Below are positions 44,138 to 51,850 of a stretch of 64,000 bases of DNA, in pieces. The translations under genes and the position numbers were made by a program. The DNA comes from Paeniglutamicibacter psychrophenolicus. GTDB taxonomy: Bacteria > Actinomycetota > Actinomycetes > Actinomycetales > Micrococcaceae. The stretch is from NCBI RefSeq assembly GCF_017876575.1, contig NZ_JAGIOE010000001.1, positions 1,550,001-1,614,000 on the forward strand. Direction: 5' to 3'. Under the pieces are notes generated by a model. The model had not been told where the DNA came from. It made no database searches and was given only the letters and a program-made list of their open reading frames with translations. Numbering within the stretch: position 1 is the first letter of the stretch; each line of letters starts with the position of its first letter.

Positions 44138-45255
44138 GCGCGGCGGCAACCGCAACGACCGGGGTGCTGTCCGGATTCCGCATCGCGGTGACCTCCCAGC
44201 GGCGCTCGGCCGAGTTCATCGAGGCCCTTGAGCGACGGGGCGCGCAGGTGCTGCACGCCCCCGCCCTGGCCACCGCCCCGCTGCAGGGCGAGGCGGAGCT
44301 GCTTGGAAGCACCCGCCGGGTCCTGGAGCTGCGCCCGGACCATGTACTGGTGTGCACCGCCTACGGGTTCCGCCGCTGGTTCGAATCCGCGGAGGCCGCC
44401 GGGATGGGCGAGGAGCTGGCCGAGGTGCTGCACGCCTCAAGGATCCACGTGCGCGGGCCCAAGGCCCTGGGTGCGGTGCGCGCGCTGGGCTTTGACGCCG
44501 AGTCGGTGGCGGCCGATGAGCTGACCGGCACGCTGGTGGCACAGCTGGCCCCGGGCCTGGCCGGGAAATCGGTGGTGCTGCAGCACCACGGGCACCCGGA
44601 CACCGAGGCCACCGCCGCACTGCTGGCGGCCGGCGCCACGGAGGTGGTGGGGATCAGCCCCTACCGCTGGGTGGCCCCGGAGGAGCCCGGGAGGCTCGAG
44701 GTGCTGCTGCGTGCGCTGTGTTCCGGCTCGCTGGACGTGCTCACCTTCACCAGCGCCCCGGCGGTGCTCGCCCTGCTGGAGGCCGCGCGCCTGCATGATT
44801 GCGGCGACGAGGTGCTCGCTGCCCTGCAGTCCACGGTGTGCACCGTGGCGGTGGGGCCGGTGACCGCCGCCCCGCTGCGGGAGATGGGCATCGAGCCGCT
44901 GGTGCCCGAGCGGCACCGGATGGGGGCGATGATCCGCACGCTGGTGGAGCACCTGGGGACCAACGGGTCGATCCAATGCGCCACGGCGCTCGGGAACCTG
45001 AGGCTGCGCGGGGACACCGTGAAGTTGGAGGGGGCGGGGGAGGCCCGGGAACTGGGGGAGTCGCAGCTGCGGATCTTCAAGTCCCTGGTCTCGGCCGGGG
45101 GCAACGTGGTGGCCCGGCCCGCGCTGGCGGCGCTGCTGCCCGCCGGCTCCTCGGACCACGCGCTGGACATGGCGGTGAGCCGGCTGCGCCGGGCGCTGCC
45201 CGATGCCCGGCTCATCTCCACGGTCCTCAAGCGCGGTTACCGGCTCAACACCTGA
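44134..45255 (+). CDS. nnaR: NnaR-type regulator: HemD-like domain fused to winged helix
   Basis: 373 residues. Residues about 10-265 are a uroporphyrinogen-III-synthase-like domain (RIAVTSQRRSAEFIEALERRG, SVVLQHHGHPD, LTFTSAPAVLALLE). The last 95 residues are an OmpR-like winged helix (LRIFKSLVSAGGNVV, ALDMAVSRLRRALPD, LISTVLKRGYRLNT). This architecture matches NnaR, an activator that works with GlnR on nitrite-assimilation genes in Streptomyces and mycobacteria. Co-transcription with nirB and the methyltransferase supports the call. Whether the HemD part still makes uroporphyrinogen III is uncertain. Confidence 0.86.
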   Translation: MSAAATATTGVLSGFRIAVTSQRRSAEFIEALERRGAQVLHAPALATAPLQGEAELLGSTRRVLELRPDHVLVCTAYGFRRWFESAEAAGMGEELAEVLHASRIHVRGPKALGAVRALGFDAESVAADELTGTLVAQLAPGLAGKSVVLQHHGHPDTEATAALLAAGATEVVGISPYRWVAPEEPGRLEVLLRALCSGSLDVLTFTSAPAVLALLEAARLHDCGDEVLAALQSTVCTVAVGPVTAAPLREMGIEPLVPERHRMGAMIRTLVEHLGTNGSIQCATALGNLRLRGDTVKLEGAGEARELGESQLRIFKSLVSAGGNVVARPALAALLPAGSSDHALDMAVSRLRRALPDARLISTVLKRGYRLNT

Positions 45256-45268
45256 GCCGGCACAGCGA

Positions 45269-46816
45269 CTAGGCCCGGGGCCGCTCCTTGACCGAGCGCA
45301 GCGCGATCGCCACGATCACCGCGGAGGCCAGGGCCAGCACCATGGCGATGGCCGAGGTGTAGACCACGCCCTTGTCGAAGGCGTGCGCGGCGGATTCCAG
45401 CAGCCTGCCGGCAGCCGGCTCGCCCAGGGACCTGGCCACCTCGTGTGCGCCGCCCAGGGTCTGCCGGGCGGTTTCGACCGCGGCCTCCCCCAGCTGTCCG
45501 GGGAGCTGGATGTTGCTGCGGTATGCGGCGTTGAGGATCGAGCCGAGCACGGCCGTGCCGAGCACCGAGCCCACCTCGTAGGCGGTTTCGGAGATCGCCG
45601 AGGCGGCACCGGCCTGTGCCGGGGGCACCGCGGCCAGTGCCATGTCGTTGGACAGGGTCTCGCTCATGCCCACGCCCGCGCCCAGCACGCCGAAAGCCAC
45701 CATGAGCATCGGCACCGATCCGGACTGGCCGGTGAGCATCACGATGCCGTAGGCCAGCGCGTTCATGACCAGCCCCCACACCATCACGTGCTTGACCTCG
45801 AAGCGCCGGGTCAGGCGCACCGCCAGCAGGCCGAAGCCCACCGTCAGCGCCAGCCCGGGAAGCATCAGCACCCCGGCCATCATCGGGGTGTAGCCGGCAA
45901 CCAGCTGCAGGTGCTGGGAGATGAAGTAGATGAAGCCGACCAGCGCGAAGATGCTCAGCAGGTTCACCGCCAGGGCCGCGGAGAAGGACGGGTTGGCAAA
46001 CAGGCGCACATCCAGCATCGGGTTGGCGCGCCCCAGCTGGCGCCGGGTGAAGGCCACCCCGGCGGCAAGCCCCACGGCAATGGCAAGGCACGGCAGCACC
46101 GGGGATCCGGCATTGGTCAGTTCCTTGATGCCGTAGACGATCGGCAGCAGGGTCATGATGGCCAGCCCGATGGAGATCGGGTCGATGGCACCGGGGTTCG
46201 GGTCGCGGGATTCGGGGACCAGTGCCGGGGCCAGCACCAGCAGCGGCAGCAGCATCGGGACGGCCAGCAGGAAGACCGAGCCCCACCAGTAGTGCTCGAG
46301 CAGGAAGCCGCCGACGATCGGGCCCAGGGCGGCGCCGCCGGAGAACCCGGCGGCCCAGATGGCGATGGCCTTGCGGCGTTCGAGGGGGTCGGTGAAGATG
46401 TTGCGGATCAGCGAGAGCGTCGCGGGCATCAGCATCGCGCCGAAGATGCCCAGCAGGGCGCGTGCGGCGATGAGCTGCTCGGCGCTGGTGGCAAAGGCGG
46501 CGGCCGCGGAGATCGCGGCGAACCCGCTGGATCCGACCAACAGCAGCTTGCGGCGGCCGAACCTGTCGCCGAGCGATCCCATGGGCACCAACAGGCCGGC
46601 GAGCACCAATGGGTAGATGTCAATGATCCACAGCAGCTGGTTTCCGCTGGGCGTCAGGGCCTCCGAGAGCGCGGGAACGGCGAAGCTGAGCACCGTGTTG
46701 TCGACCGAGATCAGCAGGACCGGGAACATGAGCACGGCAAGGGCCGCCCAGCGTCGGCGGTGCATGGAGCCGGTGATCGTCTGCGTGGATGGGCGGCTCA
46801 GGCGGGGAGTGCTCAT
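45269..46816 (-). CDS. MFS drug-efflux pump, DHA2 (EmrB/QacA) type
   Basis: 515 residues, about 14 hydrophobic helices. Signatures are SVDNTVLSFAVPAL (helix 1, DHA2 motif), GSLGDRFGRRKLLLVG in the helix 2-3 loop, and GPIVGGFLLEHYWWGSVFL (antiporter motif C, helix 5). Such pumps expel cationic antiseptics and drugs. The start at 46816 gives a short N-terminus; upstream codons run into the operator region. The divergent TetR-type gene, a strong palindrome and a fitting promoter in between show a classical repressor-pump pair. Confidence 0.88.
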   Translation of the reverse strand: MSTPRLSRPSTQTITGSMHRRRWAALAVLMFPVLLISVDNTVLSFAVPALSEALTPSGNQLLWIIDIYPLVLAGLLVPMGSLGDRFGRRKLLLVGSSGFAAISAAAAFATSAEQLIAARALLGIFGAMLMPATLSLIRNIFTDPLERRKAIAIWAAGFSGGAALGPIVGGFLLEHYWWGSVFLLAVPMLLPLLVLAPALVPESRDPNPGAIDPISIGLAIMTLLPIVYGIKELTNAGSPVLPCLAIAVGLAAGVAFTRRQLGRANPMLDVRLFANPSFSAALAVNLLSIFALVGFIYFISQHLQLVAGYTPMMAGVLMLPGLALTVGFGLLAVRLTRRFEVKHVMVWGLVMNALAYGIVMLTGQSGSVPMLMVAFGVLGAGVGMSETLSNDMALAAVPPAQAGAASAISETAYEVGSVLGTAVLGSILNAAYRSNIQLPGQLGEAAVETARQTLGGAHEVARSLGEPAAGRLLESAAHAFDKGVVYTSAIAMVLALASAVIVAIALRSVKERPRA

Positions 46817-46860
46817 GGGGATCTGTTTCCTGGAAAGGTATGTGCGGGTTGACAACAATA

Positions 46861-46884
46861 ACTGTACCGTCCAGACGGTACAGT
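46861..46884. promoter_or_regulatory. 24-bp TetR-type operator
   Basis: Arms ACTGTACCGTC and GACGGTACAGT are exact complements around a central CA. The site lies between the divergent efflux and TetR genes, 45 bp from the pump's ATG and 43 bp from the regulator's. Confidence 0.88.
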
Positions 46885-46889
46885 TTCAA
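46861..46889 (-). promoter_or_regulatory. Promoter of the DHA2 efflux gene, overlapped by the operator
   Basis: On the minus strand, TTGAAA (46884-46889) and TACAGT (46861-46866) are 17 bp apart. The spacer and -10 lie inside the palindrome, so a bound TetR dimer would block RNA polymerase. Confidence 0.65.
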
Positions 46890-46926
46890 TGTGACGATGC
46901 CTACAGGAAAGGATAAGGTTCAGTAC

Positions 46927-47469
46927 ATGTCTCGACCGCCATTAGCCAAGGAAAAGATCGTCGACGCCTACGCCTCGATGCTCTGCGACGAGGGCGAGCG
47001 CGCTGCGACCATCGAAGCCACCGCCGCACGCGCCGGGGTCTCCAAAGGCGGACTGCTTTACCACTTTGCCTCCAAGGAGGCCCTGGCGCAGGCCGTCATC
47101 GAAGGGCTGCTCCAGGCGCACGCCGAAGACCTGGAACGCATGTCGGCATCCCCGGAGGGCGCCTCGCGGTACTTCGTGCGCACCTCGACCATCATCGGCA
47201 GCGAACTGGACAGGTACTTCCTGGCCGTGCTGCGCCTGGCCCAATCCGGGCACGAGCCCTCCATCGAGGCGCTGGACGTGGTGCACGCCGGATGGCTGGA
47301 TTTGATCCGCGTCGAGGTGAAGGACAAGTACGTGGCCGAAACCATCATGCTCATCGGCGAGGGGCTGTACTACCAAACCTCCATGCCCGGGCCCTGGTCC
47401 AAGGGGACCTTCGCCAAGGACCTGGAACACCTGCTGCTCCAGGTGGAACGACTCAAGAACGGTAACTAA
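46927..47469 (+). CDS. TetR/AcrR-family repressor
   Basis: 180 residues. The helix-turn-helix is at the N-terminus: KEKIVDAYASMLCDEGERAA, then IEATAARAGVSKGGLLYHFASKEALAQAV, the classic TetR pattern. A helical ligand-binding domain follows. The start at 46927 has GGATAAGG 8 bp upstream; an in-frame ATG at 46897 would put that site inside the gene. It faces the efflux pump across the 24-bp operator. The next gene, a CynX-like transporter, begins 5 bp after its stop and is probably co-transcribed. Confidence 0.88.
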   Translation: MSRPPLAKEKIVDAYASMLCDEGERAATIEATAARAGVSKGGLLYHFASKEALAQAVIEGLLQAHAEDLERMSASPEGASRYFVRTSTIIGSELDRYFLAVLRLAQSGHEPSIEALDVVHAGWLDLIRVEVKDKYVAETIMLIGEGLYYQTSMPGPWSKGTFAKDLEHLLLQVERLKNGN

Positions 47470-47474
47470 GCTCC

Positions 47475-48734
47475 ATGGCACTGACCCCACCCCGACAAAA
47501 ACTGGCCGGCCGGATCGGTGCGTTGCTGGGCATCATCCTGATGGCCCTGTCCCTGCGCGCGGCCGTCGTCTCGGTGCCCCCGCTGCTGGGAAGCATCGGT
47601 CCGGAACTGGGATTCGATTCCTTCTCCACCGGCCTGCTGGCCATGCTGGCCCCCGTCGTCTTTGCCGGGTTCGGGCTGCTGACCCCGCGCCTGATCCGCT
47701 GGTGGGGGCTGGAGAAGGTGCTGGTGGCAGCGGTCCTGCTGGCCGTGGCAGGGCAGCTGCTGCGCGCCGCGATGGGGGATGTGACAAGCTTCCTGCTGCT
47801 CTCGGTCATCACCCTGGCCGGCTACGGCATGGGCAACGTGGTGCTGCCGCCGCTGGTGAAGAAGTACTTCCCCGACTACCTGGCGATCGTCACCTCGGGC
47901 TACGTCACGATGCTTGCGGTGGGCACCTGGATGGCCCCGCAATTCTCCGTGCCGCTGTCCAACGCCACGGGCAACTGGCGCACCTCCATCGCCGCCTGGG
48001 CGCTGCTGTCGGCGGTGGTCCTGGTGCCCTGGGGCATCCAGATCTTCAGGGACCGCAAGAGCCCGCGCCCGGACACCCCGCTGGTCAACGGGCTGGTGGC
48101 AGCGCCCCCGGCACGGATCAACCCGTGGAAGTCCCCGGTGGCCTGGGGCCTGGCCATCTTCCTGGCCGGCAACTCGGCCCAGACCTACGTCTACTTCACC
48201 TGGATGCCGCCCTACCTCTCGGAGCAGGGGCTGGACACCATGGCCGCCGGTTCGATGCTGGCCCTGTTCGCGATCCTGGGCCTTCCGGTGAGCCTGCTGG
48301 TGCCCTTGTGGGTTCCGCGCCTGCGCCACCCGATCGTGGCGGTGCTGGTCTTCACGGTCTTCTGGATCACCGGCCACCTGGGCCTGTATCTCTCGCCGAC
48401 CGAGCACACCGTGCTGTGGGTCATCTCCGCCGGCCTGGGCCAGGGCACCTTCGCCATTGCCCTGCTGATGATGAACCTGCGCTCGCGCAGCACCTACGGC
48501 TCCGGCGTGCTGGCCGGCTTCAGCCAGGGGCTGGGCTATGCCGGCGCGGCGATCGCCCCGCTGCTCTTTGGCATCGTCAAGGACGCCACCGGCGGCTGGA
48601 GCGCCTCGTTCGCGATGCTCGGTATCTGCATCGTGGTGATGCTCACCGGTGCGGTGATGATCAACGGCCCGCGCAAGATCGAGGACGGCCAGGGCGAGGC
48701 CGAACACCTCGGCGAGCTCGAACGCGTCACCTGA
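47475..48734 (+). CDS. MFS transporter, CynX/NimT-like
   Basis: 419 residues, 12 hydrophobic helices. The N-terminal LRAAVVSVPPLLGSIGPELG, then FAGFGLLTPRLIRWWGLEK and GNVVLPPLVKKYFPDYLAIV, are typical of the CynX (cyanate permease) branch. In the C-terminal half GSGVLAGFSQGLGYAGAAIAP is the matching motif. Substrates in this branch are cyanate, 2-nitroimidazole and unknown solutes. It is 5 bp after the TetR gene and thus likely under the same repressor as the divergent pump, suggesting a role in export or toxic-solute handling. Confidence 0.82.
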   Translation: MALTPPRQKLAGRIGALLGIILMALSLRAAVVSVPPLLGSIGPELGFDSFSTGLLAMLAPVVFAGFGLLTPRLIRWWGLEKVLVAAVLLAVAGQLLRAAMGDVTSFLLLSVITLAGYGMGNVVLPPLVKKYFPDYLAIVTSGYVTMLAVGTWMAPQFSVPLSNATGNWRTSIAAWALLSAVVLVPWGIQIFRDRKSPRPDTPLVNGLVAAPPARINPWKSPVAWGLAIFLAGNSAQTYVYFTWMPPYLSEQGLDTMAAGSMLALFAILGLPVSLLVPLWVPRLRHPIVAVLVFTVFWITGHLGLYLSPTEHTVLWVISAGLGQGTFAIALLMMNLRSRSTYGSGVLAGFSQGLGYAGAAIAPLLFGIVKDATGGWSASFAMLGICIVVMLTGAVMINGPRKIEDGQGEAEHLGELERVT

Positions 48735-48747
48735 GCCGGACCGGCCC

Positions 48748-49374
48748 CTAATGCAGTTCTGCGTCGCGGTGCCAGGACCCGACGGCCTTGGGCACGCGCC
48801 AGCGGAACTTCAGCGAGAGCACGCGCAGGATGAAGACCACGGCCGCCACGGCCAGCTCCCACACCCAGCCCCTCACGCCGAGGACCCACAACCCGGCCAT
48901 GAGTCCGGCACCCAGCATGGCCGGGACCGCGTAGAGGTCGCGCGGGTCAAAGATCGAGGGGGTCTTGTTGGCGACCACGTCGCGCAGCAGTCCGCCGCCC
49001 ACCGCTGTGGTGACGCCCAGCAGCGTGGCGGCAAAGGGATTCATCCCCGCCTCCAGCGCCTTGATGGTGCCGGCGGTGCAGAACAGGGCCAGGCCGGCGG
49101 CGTCAAAGACCAGCAGCGGCCGCTTCAGCCGCTGCACTCCGGGGGCCACGAAGTAGACCAGCAGCGCGGCCAGGGTCGGTGGAATGAAGTAGTACGGGTT
49201 CTCGAATGCGGTGGGCACCACGCCCAGGATCACGTCGCGCACGATGCCGCCGCCGATCCCGGTCAACCCGGCCAGCAGCAGGGAACCGACGATGTCGAAA
49301 CCGCGCCGCGCGGCCAGCAGCGACCCGGAGACGCCAAAGAAAAAGACCCCCAGGAGGTCAAAGAGCAGGGGCAT
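48748..49374 (-). CDS. TRIC-type cation channel family protein (YicG-like)
   Basis: 208 residues in two repeats of three helices. Each repeat ends with the family motif: GIGGGIVRDVILG near residue 42 and AVGGGLLRDVVANKTP near 128. Prokaryotic TRIC proteins form homotrimeric monovalent cation channels. ATG at 49374 is used; a TTG six bases upstream is also in frame with GAGG nearer to it. It converges on the CynX-like gene with a 13-bp gap and stands alone. Confidence 0.88.
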   Translation of the reverse strand: MPLLFDLLGVFFFGVSGSLLAARRGFDIVGSLLLAGLTGIGGGIVRDVILGVVPTAFENPYYFIPPTLAALLVYFVAPGVQRLKRPLLVFDAAGLALFCTAGTIKALEAGMNPFAATLLGVTTAVGGGLLRDVVANKTPSIFDPRDLYAVPAMLGAGLMAGLWVLGVRGWVWELAVAAVVFILRVLSLKFRWRVPKAVGSWHRDAELH

Positions 49375-49460
49375 GGTCAACGGGTCGTATCCTCGGGTTT
49401 CATGTTCGTGGGCGGTGCGGCAGTGGAGGTTCCATTACAACATGGGCCGCTGCGGCGGGT

Positions 49461-50012
49461 TCACCGCGCAAGGACGCGAAGGGCAACCAGGACCTTGTTG
49501 ACGGTGTTCATGTTCCGGGTGGTCACCAGCGTGGAGGATGCCACCTTGGCGAAGTGCTTCGCCAGGGGCGTGCCCAGGGAATCCCCGCGCGGCACCTCCC
49601 AGCAGATGCACGAGCCCAGCTGCGCCACGCGCTCGGAATCGCCGGGTGCGGGGGCGCTGCCCAGGATCTCGCCGGCATCCCGGTCGCCGGGCGTGAACAC
49701 CAGGTAGCGGTGCCGCTGGACCCCGTCATCGGGGGATTCGAAGGGGTAGTTCTCCGTGATCGATTCCAGCTGGTCCCCGTCCTGGACGATCACGCCGATG
49801 TCCCGGCCGTAATGCTCCAGCAGGGCCTGCTCGATTCTTTCCTTCACGCGCGAGGGATCGGATTCGTCGGCTCCGACCACCACGTTGCCGCTGGCCAGCA
49901 GGGTCTTCACCGGCGCGAAACCGGCCTCCTGCAGCAGCGCAGCGAGGTCCTTCATCAGCACCTTGACCCCGCCGACGTTGACCCCGCGCAGGAAAACAGC
50001 ATAGAAGATCAT
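49461..50012 (-). CDS. DUF1697-domain protein
   Basis: 183 residues. The family pattern is present: FYAVFLRGVNVGGVKVLMKDL, AGFAPVKTLLASGNVVV, and a C-terminal SLGTPLAKHFAK with TTRNMNTVNKVL. DUF1697 proteins are widespread, cytoplasmic and of unknown function. The start at 50012 corresponds to the family N-terminus; the longer frame upstream is unrelated. A hairpin at 50061-50118 separates it from the NRAMP-like gene on the same strand. Confidence 0.88.
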   Translation of the reverse strand: MIFYAVFLRGVNVGGVKVLMKDLAALLQEAGFAPVKTLLASGNVVVGADESDPSRVKERIEQALLEHYGRDIGVIVQDGDQLESITENYPFESPDDGVQRHRYLVFTPGDRDAGEILGSAPAPGDSERVAQLGSCICWEVPRGDSLGTPLAKHFAKVASSTLVTTRNMNTVNKVLVALRVLAR

Positions 50013-50060
50013 GGGGCCAAGTCTGCGCCGCGGGCCATGGTGCTGTCCATCTGCGCCTTC

Positions 50061-50118
50061 ACGCACGAACGGGGCCGCACCCGCGAAAAACGGATACGGC
50101 CCCGGGGGATTCGTGCGT
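50061..50118 (-). terminator. Long hairpin after the second NRAMP-like gene
   Basis: Arms ACGCACGAA/TTCGTGCGT and GGGGCCG/CGGCCCC pair perfectly, separated by a short asymmetric bulge, with a loop of about 19 bases. It lies just downstream of the stop at 50137 on the minus strand. No T-run follows. Confidence 0.55.
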
Positions 50119-50136
50119 TGCGCCGAACGGTGAGTG

Positions 50137-51444
50137 CTAGCCCTCCCAGAGCGGCGAGGCTGCCTTGTACAGCTGTTGGACGCCCAGGGAAATGAACAGG
50201 GCGGCGGTGATGGCCAGCAGGACGTTGGTGTGGACCTTGTTGGCCCAGACCTTGGGGATCCGCTTGCCGTTGAGCAGGCCCAGCAGGGTCACGGCGAGGA
50301 ACGGCATGAACAGCGAACCGAGCACGCCGTAGGCCAGGATCAGGGCGATCGGCTTGTCCAGCAGGAACAGCACCATCGGCGGGAAGGTCAGCCACAGCAC
50401 GTAGAACTTGAAGTACTTGCCGCCCACGCGGGTGTCCGGGTGCCCGGATTCCTTGCCGCGGATGTTGCCCCAGAAGTCGGCGAACATCAGCGAGACGCCG
50501 TTCCACACCCCGATGATCGAGGAGAAGGAAGCGGCCCAGAATCCGATGAGGAACCCGGTGCCGACCACGTCGCCGTACTTCTCGTTCAGCACGGTGGTCA
50601 GGTCCAGCAGCCCGGCATCGCCGGCGCTCAGCGAGACGCCCGCGGCGCGCACTACCTCGGCGCCGACGATCAGCATGGCGATCACGAAGATGCCGGTGAT
50701 CACGTAGGCCATGGAGTTGTCGATCCGCATGACCTTCATCCACTTGGGCGTGTACCAGCCCTTTTCCCGCAGCCAGTAGCCGTAGGCGGCCAGGGTGATG
50801 GTGCCGCCGACGCCTCCGGCCAGCGCCAGGGTGTAGACCACGCCGCCCTTGGGGATCATCGGGATCAGGCCGGAGAACATCTCGGGGATGTTCGGCGCGG
50901 CAATGATCGCCAGACCGACGACGGTGACGAACATGATGCCTACCAGCACCGCGGTGATCTTCTCGAAGAAGGAGTAGCGGCCGAACCAGACCATGGCGAA
51001 GCCGGCCAGGCCCATCAGGACCGCCCAGATCTTCAGGTCCACGCCCGGGAACAGGGCGGCCAGCGGCATTGCCGCCGAGGACATCGCGGTGGCTCCGTAG
51101 ACGAAGCCCCAGATGATGATGTACGGGCCGAAGTACCAGGTGGTCCACTTGCCCAGGGACTTCCAGCCCTCGAAGATGGTCTTGCCGGTGGCCAGGGTGA
51201 AGCGCCCGGCGCCCTCGACCAGGATGATCTTCAGGATGACGCCGAGGATCACCGCCCAGAGCAGCGCATAGCCGTAGCGCGAGCCGGCCACCAGAGTGGC
51301 GACCATGTCTGCGGCGCCGACGCCGGTGGCCGCGACGACCAGGCCGGGGCCGACGATCTTCCATTTGGCCGGCTTGCCGCCGTCGTCGTCGATGCGGTCG
51401 GCGTGCAACGCCTTGACCGCTGGTGCATTCTCTTCTGTTGGCAT
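50137..51444 (-). CDS. NRAMP-related transporter, second copy type
   Basis: 435 residues with NRAMP-like helix spacing (GPGLVVAATGVGAADMVATL in helix 1, residues about 32-51). The DPGN metal motif is replaced by a GAAD-like stretch, and helix 6 reads LAAYGYW where MPHN is expected, so canonical Mn/Fe transport is doubtful. It differs strongly from the protein at 35061 and represents another branch of the superfamily. The start at 51444 is preferred to in-frame codons further out, which encode an unrelated basic stretch. It stands alone with no regulator next to it. Confidence 0.78.
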   Translation of the reverse strand: MPTEENAPAVKALHADRIDDDGGKPAKWKIVGPGLVVAATGVGAADMVATLVAGSRYGYALLWAVILGVILKIILVEGAGRFTLATGKTIFEGWKSLGKWTTWYFGPYIIIWGFVYGATAMSSAAMPLAALFPGVDLKIWAVLMGLAGFAMVWFGRYSFFEKITAVLVGIMFVTVVGLAIIAAPNIPEMFSGLIPMIPKGGVVYTLALAGGVGGTITLAAYGYWLREKGWYTPKWMKVMRIDNSMAYVITGIFVIAMLIVGAEVVRAAGVSLSAGDAGLLDLTTVLNEKYGDVVGTGFLIGFWAASFSSIIGVWNGVSLMFADFWGNIRGKESGHPDTRVGGKYFKFYVLWLTFPPMVLFLLDKPIALILAYGVLGSLFMPFLAVTLLGLLNGKRIPKVWANKVHTNVLLAITAALFISLGVQQLYKAASPLWEG

Positions 51445-51850
51445 CTGCCTTCGGTTCCTAACCGGTTGAATTTGCCGTGGGTGCGCGCGGTGCCGCTTTG
51501 CACGGCGGCGCGTCCATGTCGATTCCGCATCCCGCTGGCGGGCCGGCATGTTGCCCGGGGGACGAATCGTGGAATTCTCCATTGTTTTCTCTGGGAACCG
51601 GGCCGGGATCCATGCCGCTTCCTTGCGGCATTCCCCTGCCGCGTTTCCAGCGCGAGAGTCACATCACAGGAAACGTTATAGGTGATCGCATACACAATCG
51701 CCCTTGCGGGGTGTTTCCTAACACTTCCTTAGGAATCGGCGAGCGGTTCCCGGGCCTTGTGCCCGGGCAGCGCCCGTCGCCGGAGTGGAAGGAAAAATCC
51801 CTTGTCGGGTGATGATTCACTCCTGGAGCGGGGAGGACTAGGATCGCATC
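51445..51850. other. 406-bp divergent region with two hairpins
   Basis: It lies between the second NRAMP-like gene and the S9 peptidase. TTCCTAA/TTAGGAA arms at 51715-51735 (7-base spacer) and CCCGGGC/GCCCGGG at 51749-51767 are perfect repeats. No known riboswitch motif was recognised on either strand. Confidence 0.5.
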
